A stretch of 64,000 bases of DNA from Brachycybe producta (Eukaryota > Arthropoda > Diplopoda > Playtdesmida > Andrognathidae): contig JAUPFP010000005.1 in NCBI GenBank assembly GCA_036925085.1, forward strand, positions 2,341,001 through 2,405,000. Direction: 5' to 3'. Below are positions 43,701 through 52,135 of the stretch, in pieces (position 1 is the stretch's first letter; every line of letters begins with the position of its first letter). The notes under the pieces were generated by a model, which saw nothing but the letters and a program-made list of their open reading frames with translations, did no database searches and had not been told where the DNA came from. The translations under genes were made by a program, and so were the position numbers.

Positions 43701-46700
43701 TTCTCCGCCGTGGCTACCTGAAAGAGATCAAAAAACACCGTAAGTATTTGACCTACTACGGTAGGAAACATTTTCCACGGACCAAAACCGCGAAAAAATG
43801 TTTTCCGGCCGGGCAGGCACCGTGGTACACGGCCAAAGCCGTCCCCAACGGTAATTGCACGGTCGGAACCGGCCAAAAACATTTTTGGTCGGTCCGAATT
43901 CCGTAATTTTACGTTCGGTAATTTGGGCGGTGATTTCCACGGTAAATCACCGTAGGAAATCCCGTTTCCACCGTGCATATCCCGTGACCCACGGTAAAAA
44001 CCGTCCTTCACGGGAATCGCACGGTCGGAATCGGCCAAACAGGTGTTTGGACCGTCCAAACCTGGCACCGACACTTCAGGTTCGTTGGGGAGTGATTTGC
44101 ACGGACAACTACCGTGCAAAACCACTTTCTGTCCGTTAGAACACCGTGGACCACGGTCGAAACCATTTTCCACGGTGGTTTCACGGACAGAACCGTGCAA
44201 AAACACCTTTTCACCGTCTAAACTCCGTAGAACTTGGTCCTCACCAAGTCCCACGGCGTTCTGACGGTAAAACACCGTGTTCTCCACGGCCCCATCAGCG
44301 GTAGCATCACCGTCAAAACTATGACGGTGACGCCTCCACCAAAACCACGTGTTCAAGCGGTCAATGACCGCTTGACACACCCAACAGCAATAAAAAAATA
44401 CTGCCAAAGGGCAGGAAAAGGAAATTCCCCTTTGGGGACTTACTTCTTGTCTTGAAGCATCCAATTGTCCTGAGTTTTTGCCTTTTCGTCGGTGAAATAT
44501 ACGTTTTTTCACAAAAATAGCGGCAAACGTCCGTCTTTTTTTCAATTTAACGACAAGATGGCGTTTAGCCGCTAATTTCACCAACGGAATGGCTAACAGC
44601 GGCGGCTTGGCGGCTAACACAGTCTTAGCCGCCTCCGTCGCTGTTACCATAGAGATTCTACCGTCGTCTGCCACAATAGGAGCAGATACACGGCCTGAAT
44701 CTCTACGGAAAGACTCAGGAGAGAGATCTTTAAGGGAAATTACTACTGCAGACTCCTCTTCGAGTTTGCAGTTGGGAATTGTGGATTTCTCCACCCAGCT
44801 CCCCCTGAACAACCGCCATCTGTCCGTGACAGACAGGCGGCGCCCAGTCCAGGGGTCACTGCGCTCCCAATCCTTATTTCCCCAATTCAGGTCATCATCC
44901 CACAACAGAGAATGACCTGCTCTCTCCCACCAGGACAGGGACTTCCAAAGTCCCTGCACCACCCTGGTGCCAATTGAAGCTCCAGAGGAAGCTTGCATAA
45001 CCTCAAAGGCCCTGGGTTTCCTCGGACGGAGGTAATACCGGGGCCGAGGTGCTTCCTCTGCCTCAGAGTCAGTTGACTCCACCACCAAGCTAGGCTGGCC
45101 AGAAGGTCCTGGAGAGACATCATCCCTCCTCTCACTTCCAGCTGACCCAGACTCAGCATCACTGGACCCTTCGGAGCTCGATGAGGTTTCAGAGCCTCCT
45201 AGGCCATCTTCCTCACGAACCCCACATGTGGGAATGTACGGCTTCAAGTTATCCACATGAAACCGGTCCCGCACCTTCCGACCATACCCATCTACGAATT
45301 CTATCTCGTAGACCAGGTCGGAAACCTGCCGGACCACCGTACCCAGTTCAGCCTTGTAAGCGAAATTCCACTTCTTGGCTTGACCGAGCTTCCCAGCCAT
45401 ATCCCTTATCCAGACCTTATTACCAGGCTGGTATCGGGGTGGCTCCACCCGGCCGGCGTCATACCGACTCTTCTGTCTTCTTTGAGCGGCCGCCAAATTT
45501 TGACGAGCACGCTCCTCCACGGCTTGCTGGTCGGGCAAGTCGCGGACCGGACCGTTAGGGAGGAGATTGTCAATCCCCAACCTAGGCTCACGACCAAACA
45601 ACAATTGGTACGGAGACACTTCCGTGCTCTCCTGCACCGCAGTGTTGTAGGCCCACACGGCGGGCCGCAATTTCTCCCACCAATCACGTTGGTCCTTGAG
45701 GGGATCAAGGTAACGCTTGATGGTTTCCATCACGGTCTTGTTCGTACGCTCCGTAAGCCCATTGGCCTGCGGATGGTACGCCGTCGTGAAGTGCTGCGCT
45801 ATACTATAGCGCTCCCGGAACTTTCGCAAAATCTTGCTACAGAACTGGGATCCACGATCCGAGATGAGAGTAGTCGGAGTACCGTACACCGACAAGATCT
45901 CATCTTTCAGGAACTTGACAACACAAGCGGCCGTAGCCCTTCGTACTGCCTTTGCCACGCCGTACCGGGTGAAGTAGTCCACCATAATCAATACATATGT
46001 GACTCCACCCACGGACGCGGGAAAAGGCCCAACGAAGTCCATTCCCCAGGCATGAACCGGGTACTCAGGAACTATGGGTTGCAAGAATCCTTGAGCTCTT
46101 GCGAACTGTCGTACTCTCTGACACACTAAGCATGACTTAACATACTCCACCGTGTCACGTTTCATACCTAACCAGTAGAAACGAGTACGCATACGTTGGT
46201 AGGTCTTGTACACTCCGAAGTGACCAGCTTCGGAGCTATCGTGCAACTTCCGCAAGCAGAAGGCTTGACACGACCTCGGCACAACCAACACAGTTCTAGT
46301 GCGATCCTGAATGGATTTGATGGCATACAACAACTTGTCTGCCACCACGAACTTGAACCTTAAGTCCGAGTCGGGGTCGGTGGAGAGCTCACGCTTCACC
46401 TTGGAGCACCAACTGTCGTTGGCCTGCTCCATTACCCAATCCACCTCAGACCGGATCCGGTAAATCACCTCACCCACGTCGGCTTCGACGTGTTCAGGCA
46501 AAGAAGGATCAACAACGTCAGTCACTGGATACCGACTCAGACAGTCAGCATCCTCGTGAAGTTTCCCCTTCTTGAACTGAATCTTATACCGGTACTCCTG
46601 CAACTGCATTTGCCAACGCCCCAACCTGCCTTGCAGGTTTTTGGCAGTCTGCAAATGACAGAGCGCATGGTGATCTGTTACGATCACAAAGTCTCGGTTA

Positions 46701-49375
46701 AAGATGTAAGGTCGGAATTTACCCACGGCAAACATGATCGCCAAGCATTCCTGCTCGGTGACACTATACCGTGTTTCCGGTCCCTTCATGAGACGGCTAG
46801 CGTAGGCCAGAACCCGAGGAGCCTTGTCCTCAGGTAACTTCTGGTATACTACGACACCTAGACCGTACCCACTAGCATCGGTGTGTATTAATACCTCACC
46901 ACGTGGATCATACATGGTGAGCACCGGTGCTTCGGTTAAAAATGCCTTTAACCGTTCGAAAGCTAGACCACACTGCTCTGACCAGTCAAAGGACGCATCC
47001 TTCCTGGTCAGATCATGCAGAGGTCTTGCGATCTTGGCAAAGTCCTTGATGAACCTACGGTAGTAGCCGGCCAGTCCAAGAAAACTTCGGACGGCGGTCA
47101 CCGTTGTAGGGACATCGAACTCCTCGACTGCTCTTACGAGTCCCGGGTCCGGAGCAACTCCCTCGGCACTAACAATGTGACCGAGATATTTGACTTTGTC
47201 AAAACCGAAGAAACATTTCTTCGGCTGGAGTTTCAGCTCCGCCCCTCGTAACAGTCTCAGGACAGTACTCAAGCGTTCGAGAAACTGCTCGAAGGTGCTC
47301 CCAAAGACGATAATATCGTCTAGGTACACCAAGCAGCTCTCCCACTTGTGTCCCGCCAACAAGAGGTCTAACGCTCTTTGCATGGTGGCAGGAGCATTGC
47401 AGAGTCCGAAAGGCATTTTTCGGAACTCAAACAGACCTTGAGAGCAAATGAATGCTGTCTTCTCAATGTCTTGCTCCGCCATCCTGACCTGCCAGTAACC
47501 ACTAGCAAGGTCTAGGGTTGCGAAATACTTCGCTCCAGCAAGTGAATCGAGGGCATCATCGATGCGAGGTAACGGGTACTGATCCGCCTTAGTTTGGGCA
47601 TTCAGTCGCCGATAGTCCACACAGAAACGGAAGCCACCATCCTTCTTGCGAACAAGCAAGATAGGGCTCGCGTAGGGACTATGCGAAGGTTGGATTACCC
47701 CTGCATCCAACATCTTCGCTACCTCTTCTCTCTCGATTGCACGAGCCGCCGGAGCGGTTCTTCGCAATCCTTCACGCACCGGAGGTAACCCACCGGTATC
47801 AATTGTGTGCTCGACGAGCGGGGTTTCCCCCAGCTCTGTGTAATCGAACGCAAAATGATCACGGCGTTCCAGCAGGAACTCCCGAAGCTGTGCCGCCTCC
47901 TCAGGCTTCAGACTAGGTCCGATTTTAAGGCACTCTTCGAGAGTGGGCTTGACTTCCGCATTGAGGATCCGGCGACCTTTCTTGGTCGCCCCTCTCAACT
48001 TAGGCGGAAGCCCCCCTGGTCGACCATCTCCATGAGTGGGGTCTCCCCCTCTCAACTTAGATGGAACGTCCAGTCCCACCACTAGGGCTGCCTCCACAGC
48101 TTGAGCTGTCGCCACACCCTCCCCTGTTTCCAGGGCAATGGGTACGTCGGCGACGTTCTCAAGCCAAATGTCGTAAGAGCCTTCCTCTGTGGCTTCGGCA
48201 ATCCCTGCCACTGCCAACAGACCACGGCCTCCTAAGGCTTTACGATGGGGCTCAACGAGAAGCAGCTGTCCAGGGCCAGCATGCTCTATCAAGCTCACGG
48301 AAACTACCTTCCGCTCATGAGCTGATAACCATACGTTCTGCAACAGTCGCAGGGAACAAACTTCCCCGCTCCTAATTGGAGAACTGGTCTCGGCGAGCGT
48401 AGGTGACACAATGTCAACCCACCCATCCACCTTTTCAGGCTCTGCAGGCATACCTTCCGGGAACCCGAAAGGAGGAAGCAGCACCGGCTCCACAGAATCG
48501 TGAAGCCTCGCCAACGCCTCCAACACCGAGTTCGGAAGTTGTACCGAAGTACCCTGCGCAGCCTGGACGGCCAGTGCGGCATGAAGAGCATCTGGATGTG
48601 CATTCCAGATGTCTTCCCGGAAATAAACTTTCCGGCTCACGACGTCCAACATTAACCCAAACCGGGAAGCCAGGTCAACACCTATTACGGCTTCCCCTTC
48701 ACCCTCAATGAGGAGAAGATGGGTATGTATGGACCGTCCGTGGATTGACATGTCCACGTACATGACTCCTTCTATCTGGATGGAGTACCCGCTCATGCCC
48801 GTCAGGAATGAGGGGAGGCTAACCTCCTGCACCGGTAACTCCATCTCCCGTGCCACCGACATGCTCATTACCGATACTTCGGCACCGGTGTCGACGATCG
48901 ACTCAACCAGCCGACCATCCATCGACACCAGAACACGCGGTGCCCCACGCAAGTAAGCACGGCTCTGTAATTCCGGAATGGGCAACCGTCGTTGCCCGAC
49001 ATTACTTCTCTGAGCCTCATCCGGTCGTACCGGATGCTCAGGGGCCTGGCTTCCAGTCTCCACACCAGGAGACCCACCAGGCCTGGGCGACAGCATGGGC
49101 GCACCAACGCTCGAAGCCCTCGTAATGCCCGTACCGTTCGGACCTTCCTCCCCCTCATCAGGGAAGAAAGGTGCCACCCAGCTCTCCAGCCGGGCAAGCG
49201 CAGCTTCCAGTGTGGGGCTTGGCTCCTGAAATACCCACTGGGTAATTTCTGGGTCCGCAGACCTAGCCAGAGGCACCCCTGCGTCATGCAGGATACCCAC
49301 ATATCTGGAGACTGCCCGAAGGTACGCTCCTTCTTTACTTCGCCGGCTTTGCCGGACACCTGAGTTTGCAAGCAT
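40778..49375 (-). CDS. pol: Gypsy Pol polyprotein with giant C-terminal extension (2,865 codons)
   Basis: The frame is open back to 49471, so it is probably entered by a -1 shift from gag rather than at the listed Met. Domains: aspartic protease (VDTGA, D162); RT with FCVDYRRLN near 587, motif A TLDLASGYW (D622) and YLDD (684-687); RNase H HTDASGYG (D833); integrase zinc site H1045, H1052, C1082, C1085; catalytic D1113, D1173, E1209 with 35 residues between the last two. Integrase ends about 1380. Residues 1381-2865 match no family I know. They comprise an acidic/Ser stretch; a Trp-rich block (LWKSLSWWERAGHSLLWDDD); a motif-dense cassette (about 1645-1886); a long Pro/Ser/Gly and Lys-rich region with ten Lys in a row near 2500; and a compact final domain (about 2690-2865) containing AMRYVLAFGSTDYPVLLVVN. 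Roles are inferred from Gypsy Pol biology. Confidence 0.93.
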   Translation of the reverse strand: MLANSGVRQSRRSKEGAYLRAVSRYVGILHDAGVPLARSADPEITQWVFQEPSPTLEAALARLESWVAPFFPDEGEEGPNGTGITRASSVGAPMLSPRPGGSPGVETGSQAPEHPVRPDEAQRSNVGQRRLPIPELQSRAYLRGAPRVLVSMDGRLVESIVDTGAEVSVMSMSVAREMELPVQEVSLPSFLTGMSGYSIQIEGVMYVDMSIHGRSIHTHLLLIEGEGEAVIGVDLASRFGLMLDVVSRKVYFREDIWNAHPDALHAALAVQAAQGTSVQLPNSVLEALARLHDSVEPVLLPPFGFPEGMPAEPEKVDGWVDIVSPTLAETSSPIRSGEVCSLRLLQNVWLSAHERKVVSVSLIEHAGPGQLLLVEPHRKALGGRGLLAVAGIAEATEEGSYDIWLENVADVPIALETGEGVATAQAVEAALVVGLDVPSKLRGGDPTHGDGRPGGLPPKLRGATKKGRRILNAEVKPTLEECLKIGPSLKPEEAAQLREFLLERRDHFAFDYTELGETPLVEHTIDTGGLPPVREGLRRTAPAARAIEREEVAKMLDAGVIQPSHSPYASPILLVRKKDGGFRFCVDYRRLNAQTKADQYPLPRIDDALDSLAGAKYFATLDLASGYWQVRMAEQDIEKTAFICSQGLFEFRKMPFGLCNAPATMQRALDLLLAGHKWESCLVYLDDIIVFGSTFEQFLERLSTVLRLLRGAELKLQPKKCFFGFDKVKYLGHIVSAEGVAPDPGLVRAVEEFDVPTTVTAVRSFLGLAGYYRRFIKDFAKIARPLHDLTRKDASFDWSEQCGLAFERLKAFLTEAPVLTMYDPRGEVLIHTDASGYGLGVVVYQKLPEDKAPRVLAYASRLMKGPETRYSVTEQECLAIMFAVGKFRPYIFNRDFVIVTDHHALCHLQTAKNLQGRLGRWQMQLQEYRYKIQFKKGKLHEDADCLSRYPVTDVVDPSLPEHVEADVGEVIYRIRSEVDWVMEQANDSWCSKVKRELSTDPDSDLRFKFVVADKLLYAIKSIQDRTRTVLVVPRSCQAFCLRKLHDSSEAGHFGVYKTYQRMRTRFYWLGMKRDTVEYVKSCLVCQRVRQFARAQGFLQPIVPEYPVHAWGMDFVGPFPASVGGVTYVLIMVDYFTRYGVAKAVRRATAACVVKFLKDEILSVYGTPTTLISDRGSQFCSKILRKFRERYSIAQHFTTAYHPQANGLTERTNKTVMETIKRYLDPLKDQRDWWEKLRPAVWAYNTAVQESTEVSPYQLLFGREPRLGIDNLLPNGPVRDLPDQQAVEERARQNLAAAQRRQKSRYDAGRVEPPRYQPGNKVWIRDMAGKLGQAKKWNFAYKAELGTVVRQVSDLVYEIEFVDGYGRKVRDRFHVDNLKPYIPTCGVREEDGLGGSETSSSSEGSSDAESGSAGSERRDDVSPGPSGQPSLVVESTDSEAEEAPRPRYYLRPRKPRAFEVMQASSGASIGTRVVQGLWKSLSWWERAGHSLLWDDDLNWGNKDWERSDPWTGRRLSVTDRWRLFRGSWVEKSTIPNCKLEEESAVVISLKDLSPESFRRDSGRVSAPIVADDGRISMVTATEAAKTVLAAKPPLLAIPLVKLAAKRHLVVKLKKRRTFAAIFVKKRIFHRRKGKNSGQLDASRQEVSPQRGISFSCPLAVFFYCCWVCQAVIDRLNTWFWWRRHRHSFDGDATADGAVENTVFYRQNAVGLGEDQVLRSLDGEKVFLHGSVRETTVENGFDRGPRCSNGQKVVLHGSCPCKSLPNEPEVSVPGLDGPNTCLADSDRAIPVKDGFYRGSRDMHGGNGISYGDLPWKSPPKLPNVKLRNSDRPKMFLAGSDRAITVGDGFGRVPRCLPGRKTFFRGFGPWKMFPTVVGQILTVFFDLFQVATAEKEDTGGGGSGSSSLSSLHPGDAELLESDAACSPDSLGRAIADLADGGPLGLLLADDAVVTQPSPRTPLYYGSVWGRLTPPPTVGSPRATIRLGAMEIPAVGEPVRASTPVEEVATGLAATSLTKCDPPADQGQLELASLAEGSRDASLGGTLVIDTEAEMDTMEDDVVPVSRRWRGQRILSSEDSSESEGRGSGSLGKRSVTGSQEGTPARKGSPIPVDPVGETEAACLERQDEAAQYQSASGGFLASDGKRYFVGEYPTQQFRKDGSKSKKKSGAARYTARMKALAKREAQLERTKAALAKFTPAVGLLPVSPAHPEGAAGAAWPVGQPPVSGPTEAEAGCSGWQSATPKRDRRAEKKANQPSPPAPRKSTRASGGGGQGQKRPRPFTPPLASNPVGKKAKTSRGGPAGFPKGKWSQEDRLRYHQAQAARCAALVLRDKKAAHRREFELQASQFPPLREADARDPLSTGEPPVGVGATPIPSATTAAGQQRIAQRGVIQAAKAPHQGAAVKPVGGKGQPTLAPEKRDLPRDGKGRFVATRASSTVSSATGASSKTSTASARKSATSKSGQSKGANHPPKTDRPGKSASHGASSSQHGEPSSHDKKKKKKKKKKGKKAHHEKKGGPKASTRVSQGTGGGGSIGTEEEESRHGAAVSAGSQPHHTRHSTTARMDDRSMRDVVLGIPSSSPKVVAVPNLSVRSVGTLHRVSSPLPSGGGSPAGKSNVPAKRGPVPSVGRTPFSPGPDDGVFAALGPEERAKSPEPEGEGRRFGAEPPYSEGEVFLNNRLGLWQDQPGMEGYQYHGYYRLGEPLPVPWTPSLPSFAMRYVLAFGSTDYPVLLVVNPVRRCFAVLDVVGTGAGLVRIAQLAAPYVQRLLGCDLEGMVGEFVTHPLRGSVSDPAAALVDLLTSRTLRQSPQLDTLAVEAFRQQEVLRLRGTDFDVGLGWRNTRMCSWWIRRWMSEWMVAPMNPPPKKSV
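43718..44443 (-). other. In-frame cassette with splice-like edges inside pol
   Basis: On the minus strand a GTAAGT (44443-44438) follows the codons for RQE, and GATCTCTTTCAG ends at 43718 just before the codons for VATAEK. The 726-nt span is exactly 242 codons, so removal or retention both keep the frame. Its translation is poor, with repeated SDRAI.V.DGF words produced by ACGGT-type DNA motifs. It could be an intron, or DNA-level repeats that happen to stay open. Confidence 0.45.
43740..44335. repeat. ACGGT-type palindrome cluster inside pol
   Basis: Palindromic words such as CACGGTAAATCACCGT, CACGGACAACTACCGTG and CACGGACAGAACCGTG recur. CACGGTCGGAA(C/T)CGGCCAAA occurs at about 43858 and 44028. 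The density of ACGG and CCGT is like that of the leader at 51300-52080. Confidence 0.75.
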
Positions 49376-49392
49376 TACCGGTCGACTGCAGC

Positions 49393-49471
49393 TCAGTTCT
49401 GCAGGGACCGGCGCCGGTTTAACGAGGGCGGGCCCTCGTTTCTGGCGACAGGTAGATAGAACATCTGTCCA
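49393..49471 (-). promoter_or_regulatory. gag-pol overlap with -1 frameshift site
   Basis: The pol frame is open from 49471 downward and gag stops at 49393, leaving 79 bases of overlap. Pol lies one base back (-1) from gag. Within it the gag codons TTA AAC are preceded by G (49423-49417), giving G TTA AAC, the slip heptamer known from arteriviruses. Downstream CCGGCGCCGG and CTGCAG...CTGCAG pairs could form a stimulatory structure. Confidence 0.7.
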
Positions 49472-51273
49472 TCAATGACGGTGGACAGATACTCCCGACC
49501 CTGCAGTACCACGGGTGCTAGACCCGGCAGGTACTGCACCACTGGGCTTTCGCCCGGTGGTACTCGAGCAACCTGTCCTTGGGCAACTGCCCTCGGACAG
49601 TCCTTCCTAAGGTGACCCATTTGGTTACACCGAAAGCATGGACCTGGTTGCCTACGAGTAGGACCTCCACCTCCAGCCGTTTGGCTGGAACTTGACGGGG
49701 CTGCTGTGGACTTATTTCCACCCTGGCTCTGCCGCTTCGTCTTTCTTCCCTTCTGCCCTCCGGTCTTGGCAGTAGCTCCGTCCGATTTGGACGGTGCCGC
49801 TGCCTTCACACCCGAAGAGGTAGAAGTAGACGTAGCAGAGCTCTTGGGCTTTGCCACAGCACCAGAGACCTTGGCCGCAGCCTGAGTCCCTGGTACCGTC
49901 AAGGTACGGGCAGGTAACGCTCCCGCCGTAAGCATGTCGGCCTCGACCAACATTGCCTCGGTGGTAAAGTCCCTGACCGTCTCAGCTTTCGATCCCCAGA
50001 GAGGTCTGAGAATCTCCGGCTGCAGTTTCTTCTTGTATCGGAGGAGTCGACAAGACTCATCCTCACCAGGAGAAACTCGTTCTGCTAGCTCAACAAAGCG
50101 CCAGTAGAACGCCTGGAGTGATTCTGCAGGCCCTTGCTTCATGGCCTCGAAACGGTCGAAACAGGCCTGAGCCTGATTCTTCGTCCCAAAGCGGTGAAGC
50201 ATAGCCTGCCTCAACTCCGGCCAGGTCAGGTTCGGCTTGAACTCCACCAAACAGGCGTAATGTTCCTCAGCCGGACCATCGAGCAGGTACGTAAAGAAAC
50301 TGCACCTGGCCTCATCCGTCCAGCGCTGAGCCCGAGCTTTGGCTTCGAACTGCCGGAGAAAAGGCGTAATGTCCTCTCGTCCATCATACCGTATGAACGA
50401 GTGAACTGGGTTAAAAAACCCAAACGCCTGGATCTCCGACGGGACAGCCGGTGCAGGCGTCCACGGCGCGGTACTTACCCGCCGTGGTGCCCTGCCCCGG
50501 TTCCCCGAAGTCTCAGCATCGGGTTCAGCATCCTCGGGTTCCACCAAGTGGACCCGTGGTCGCTGAACGGGCGGAGGAACTCCCCGACCGCCTCCCATAG
50601 GAGCGGTCCGAATTCCTCCACCTGGAGGCACCCGCCTGGCCGGAGCCGGTGGCACCTCCCTACCTGCACCTTCCCGGTGCACGGGCGACGGTGTGAACCG
50701 AGGTTGCGACCTATGGAGCCGCCCGATCCCTGGGGAAAGATGACCCTGCCATCGCAGTTCATCAATCCCCCTGGCAACCTCACGGAGCTCCTCCTCAGTC
50801 ATCGACGCCAACCATGACGTCGTATTCACTGAGGGTGGCCCCGGGGTCCCTACCACCTCTCCCGCTAAGGGATTACCTCCACGTCCAACCGGACGGGAGG
50901 CGGTGGAGGTTAACAGGCCGGCCATAGGCCGTACGCCTGTCCCAGTTGGGGTCGGTGACCCTCTATCACCACCGTCTCCCGGTGCTCCCCCGGAGGCAGT
51001 GTCTCGACGGTGCGTCCGCACCGTCACAAAGCCTCCCGCCGGAGGTTGGTCCGTAGAAACAATTTCTACGACACCTTCCTCCGTGGAGTCACCGGGTACG
51101 TTCCCGCCAACAGCACCCTCAACAGGGTGCTGCCCCTCCGGCCGCCTTCCACGGCCGACGGTGCGGGAACGCAACTCCAATCCTTCCAACAAACTGCTTC
51201 CCCGACCAGACATCGGGAAACCAGGGTCTTGGCCGATTTCGTCCGTGCGAACACGGGCAAAACTGGCCACCAC
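49393..51273 (-). CDS. gag: Gypsy Gag protein (626 aa)
   Basis: A Ty3/Gypsy Gag forms the particle and binds the genomic RNA. Residues about 285-440 hold the capsid-type retrotransposon gag region (FIRYDGREDITPFLRQFEAK, TWPELRQAMLHRFGTKNQAQ, FYWRFVELAERV). A CCHC zinc knuckle, CFRCNQMGHLRKDC, lies at 546-559 (C546, C549, H554, C559), followed by a hydrophobic VVLQGREYLSTVIDGQMFYL segment. The N-terminal 280 residues are Pro/Gly/Arg-rich. The first 20 codons lie in leader-type repeat DNA, so Met21 (51213) is a credible alternative start. The stop TGA falls at 49393-49395, inside the overlap with pol. Confidence 0.92.
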   Translation of the reverse strand: MVASFARVRTDEIGQDPGFPMSGRGSSLLEGLELRSRTVGRGRRPEGQHPVEGAVGGNVPGDSTEEGVVEIVSTDQPPAGGFVTVRTHRRDTASGGAPGDGGDRGSPTPTGTGVRPMAGLLTSTASRPVGRGGNPLAGEVVGTPGPPSVNTTSWLASMTEEELREVARGIDELRWQGHLSPGIGRLHRSQPRFTPSPVHREGAGREVPPAPARRVPPGGGIRTAPMGGGRGVPPPVQRPRVHLVEPEDAEPDAETSGNRGRAPRRVSTAPWTPAPAVPSEIQAFGFFNPVHSFIRYDGREDITPFLRQFEAKARAQRWTDEARCSFFTYLLDGPAEEHYACLVEFKPNLTWPELRQAMLHRFGTKNQAQACFDRFEAMKQGPAESLQAFYWRFVELAERVSPGEDESCRLLRYKKKLQPEILRPLWGSKAETVRDFTTEAMLVEADMLTAGALPARTLTVPGTQAAAKVSGAVAKPKSSATSTSTSSGVKAAAPSKSDGATAKTGGQKGRKTKRQSQGGNKSTAAPSSSSQTAGGGGPTRRQPGPCFRCNQMGHLRKDCPRAVAQGQVARVPPGESPVVQYLPGLAPVVLQGREYLSTVIDGQMFYLPVARNEGPPSLNRRRSLQN

Positions 51274-51289
51274 TTGTCGGAAGGAACTC

Positions 51290-52080
51290 TACCGTAAAAT
51301 ACGGTGAATTTACGGACCAAAGTCCGCAAAACACCGACAATTAACGGTAGAACCGTAAACTACCGCAGTTTCACGGACAAAAGTCCGTGTCCCACGGTCA
51401 GATTTACGGTGGAGCTCCTTCTTACCGTTTTCGACCGGTGATATACGGACAACCGTCCGTTATTCACCGTCTATTCGCGGTAAAAAGCTCTTTCACCGTC
51501 CTAGAACGGAGATACACGGACAACGGTCCGTAATCTACCGTCCACCAACGGTGAAACTGACTTCTTACCGTGTTCGAACGGTGATTCACGGACACAAGTC
51601 CGTAATCCACCGTCTACTAACGGTAAAACTTGACCGTAACCCGGTTTTACCACGGTATCACGGACAAAAGTCCGTGTCCCACGGTATAACACCGGTAAAC
51701 CTGGCCGCAGACGGGTTTCCGCCGTAGTTCCACGGACAAAAGTCCGTGCCCTATGGCGTACTACCTGTCTACCGGACAAGCTACGGTTAAGTTGCCTTTT
51801 TACCGGGTTCTACCGGTCCTGCACGGTAAATCACCGTGCTACCGGTATACTGACGGTAAAAACAACCGTTATCCCGCGTTCGGACGGTCCTGCACGGTCA
51901 ACCACCGTGCCCACCGTCGTACTTACGGATAACCTAGGGCTTTCCCCGGTGACCACCGCGGTATCACGGACAACCGTCCGTGTCCCACGGTCCTTCACCG
52001 GACTACTACGCCCTAAGCCGCGATCGGCCGTAGTTCCGTGGACAAATGTCCACGCCCTACCGGCACCACACGACTCCGGT
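51290..52080. repeat. Gypsy leader: array of ACGGAC-N4-GTCCGT palindromes
   Basis: About ten palindromic cores lie near 51310, 51373, 51435, 51512, 51586, 51660, 51731, 51815, 51890, 51967 and 52038, mostly 62-84 bases apart. Examples are CACGGACAAAAGTCCGTG (twice), TACGGACAACCGTCCGT and CACGGACAACCGTCCGTG. Between them CCACGGT and ACCGGT words recur. The layout is a degenerate tandem repeat with a selected-looking core. It forms most of the untranslated leader before gag. Confidence 0.85.
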
Positions 52081-52099
52081 CTTACCGACCGCACAAGAG

Positions 52100-52135
52100 A
52101 GGCTGGTGGTAGCGCTACCCGGCGCCTCCACCAAT
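52100..52135 (-). promoter_or_regulatory. Presumed primer-binding region after the 5' LTR
   Basis: On the minus strand the LTR end is followed by AT and TGGTGGAGGCGCCGGGTA. TGG is expected opposite a tRNA CCA end, so this is the likely primer site. I do not recognise the tRNA. Confidence 0.45.

Noticed and set aside
40357-48711. Many 60-290-residue frames antisense to Gypsy gag and pol
   Set aside because: They mirror a strong GC-rich coding strand and have no domains of their own. The pol frame accounts for the sequence.
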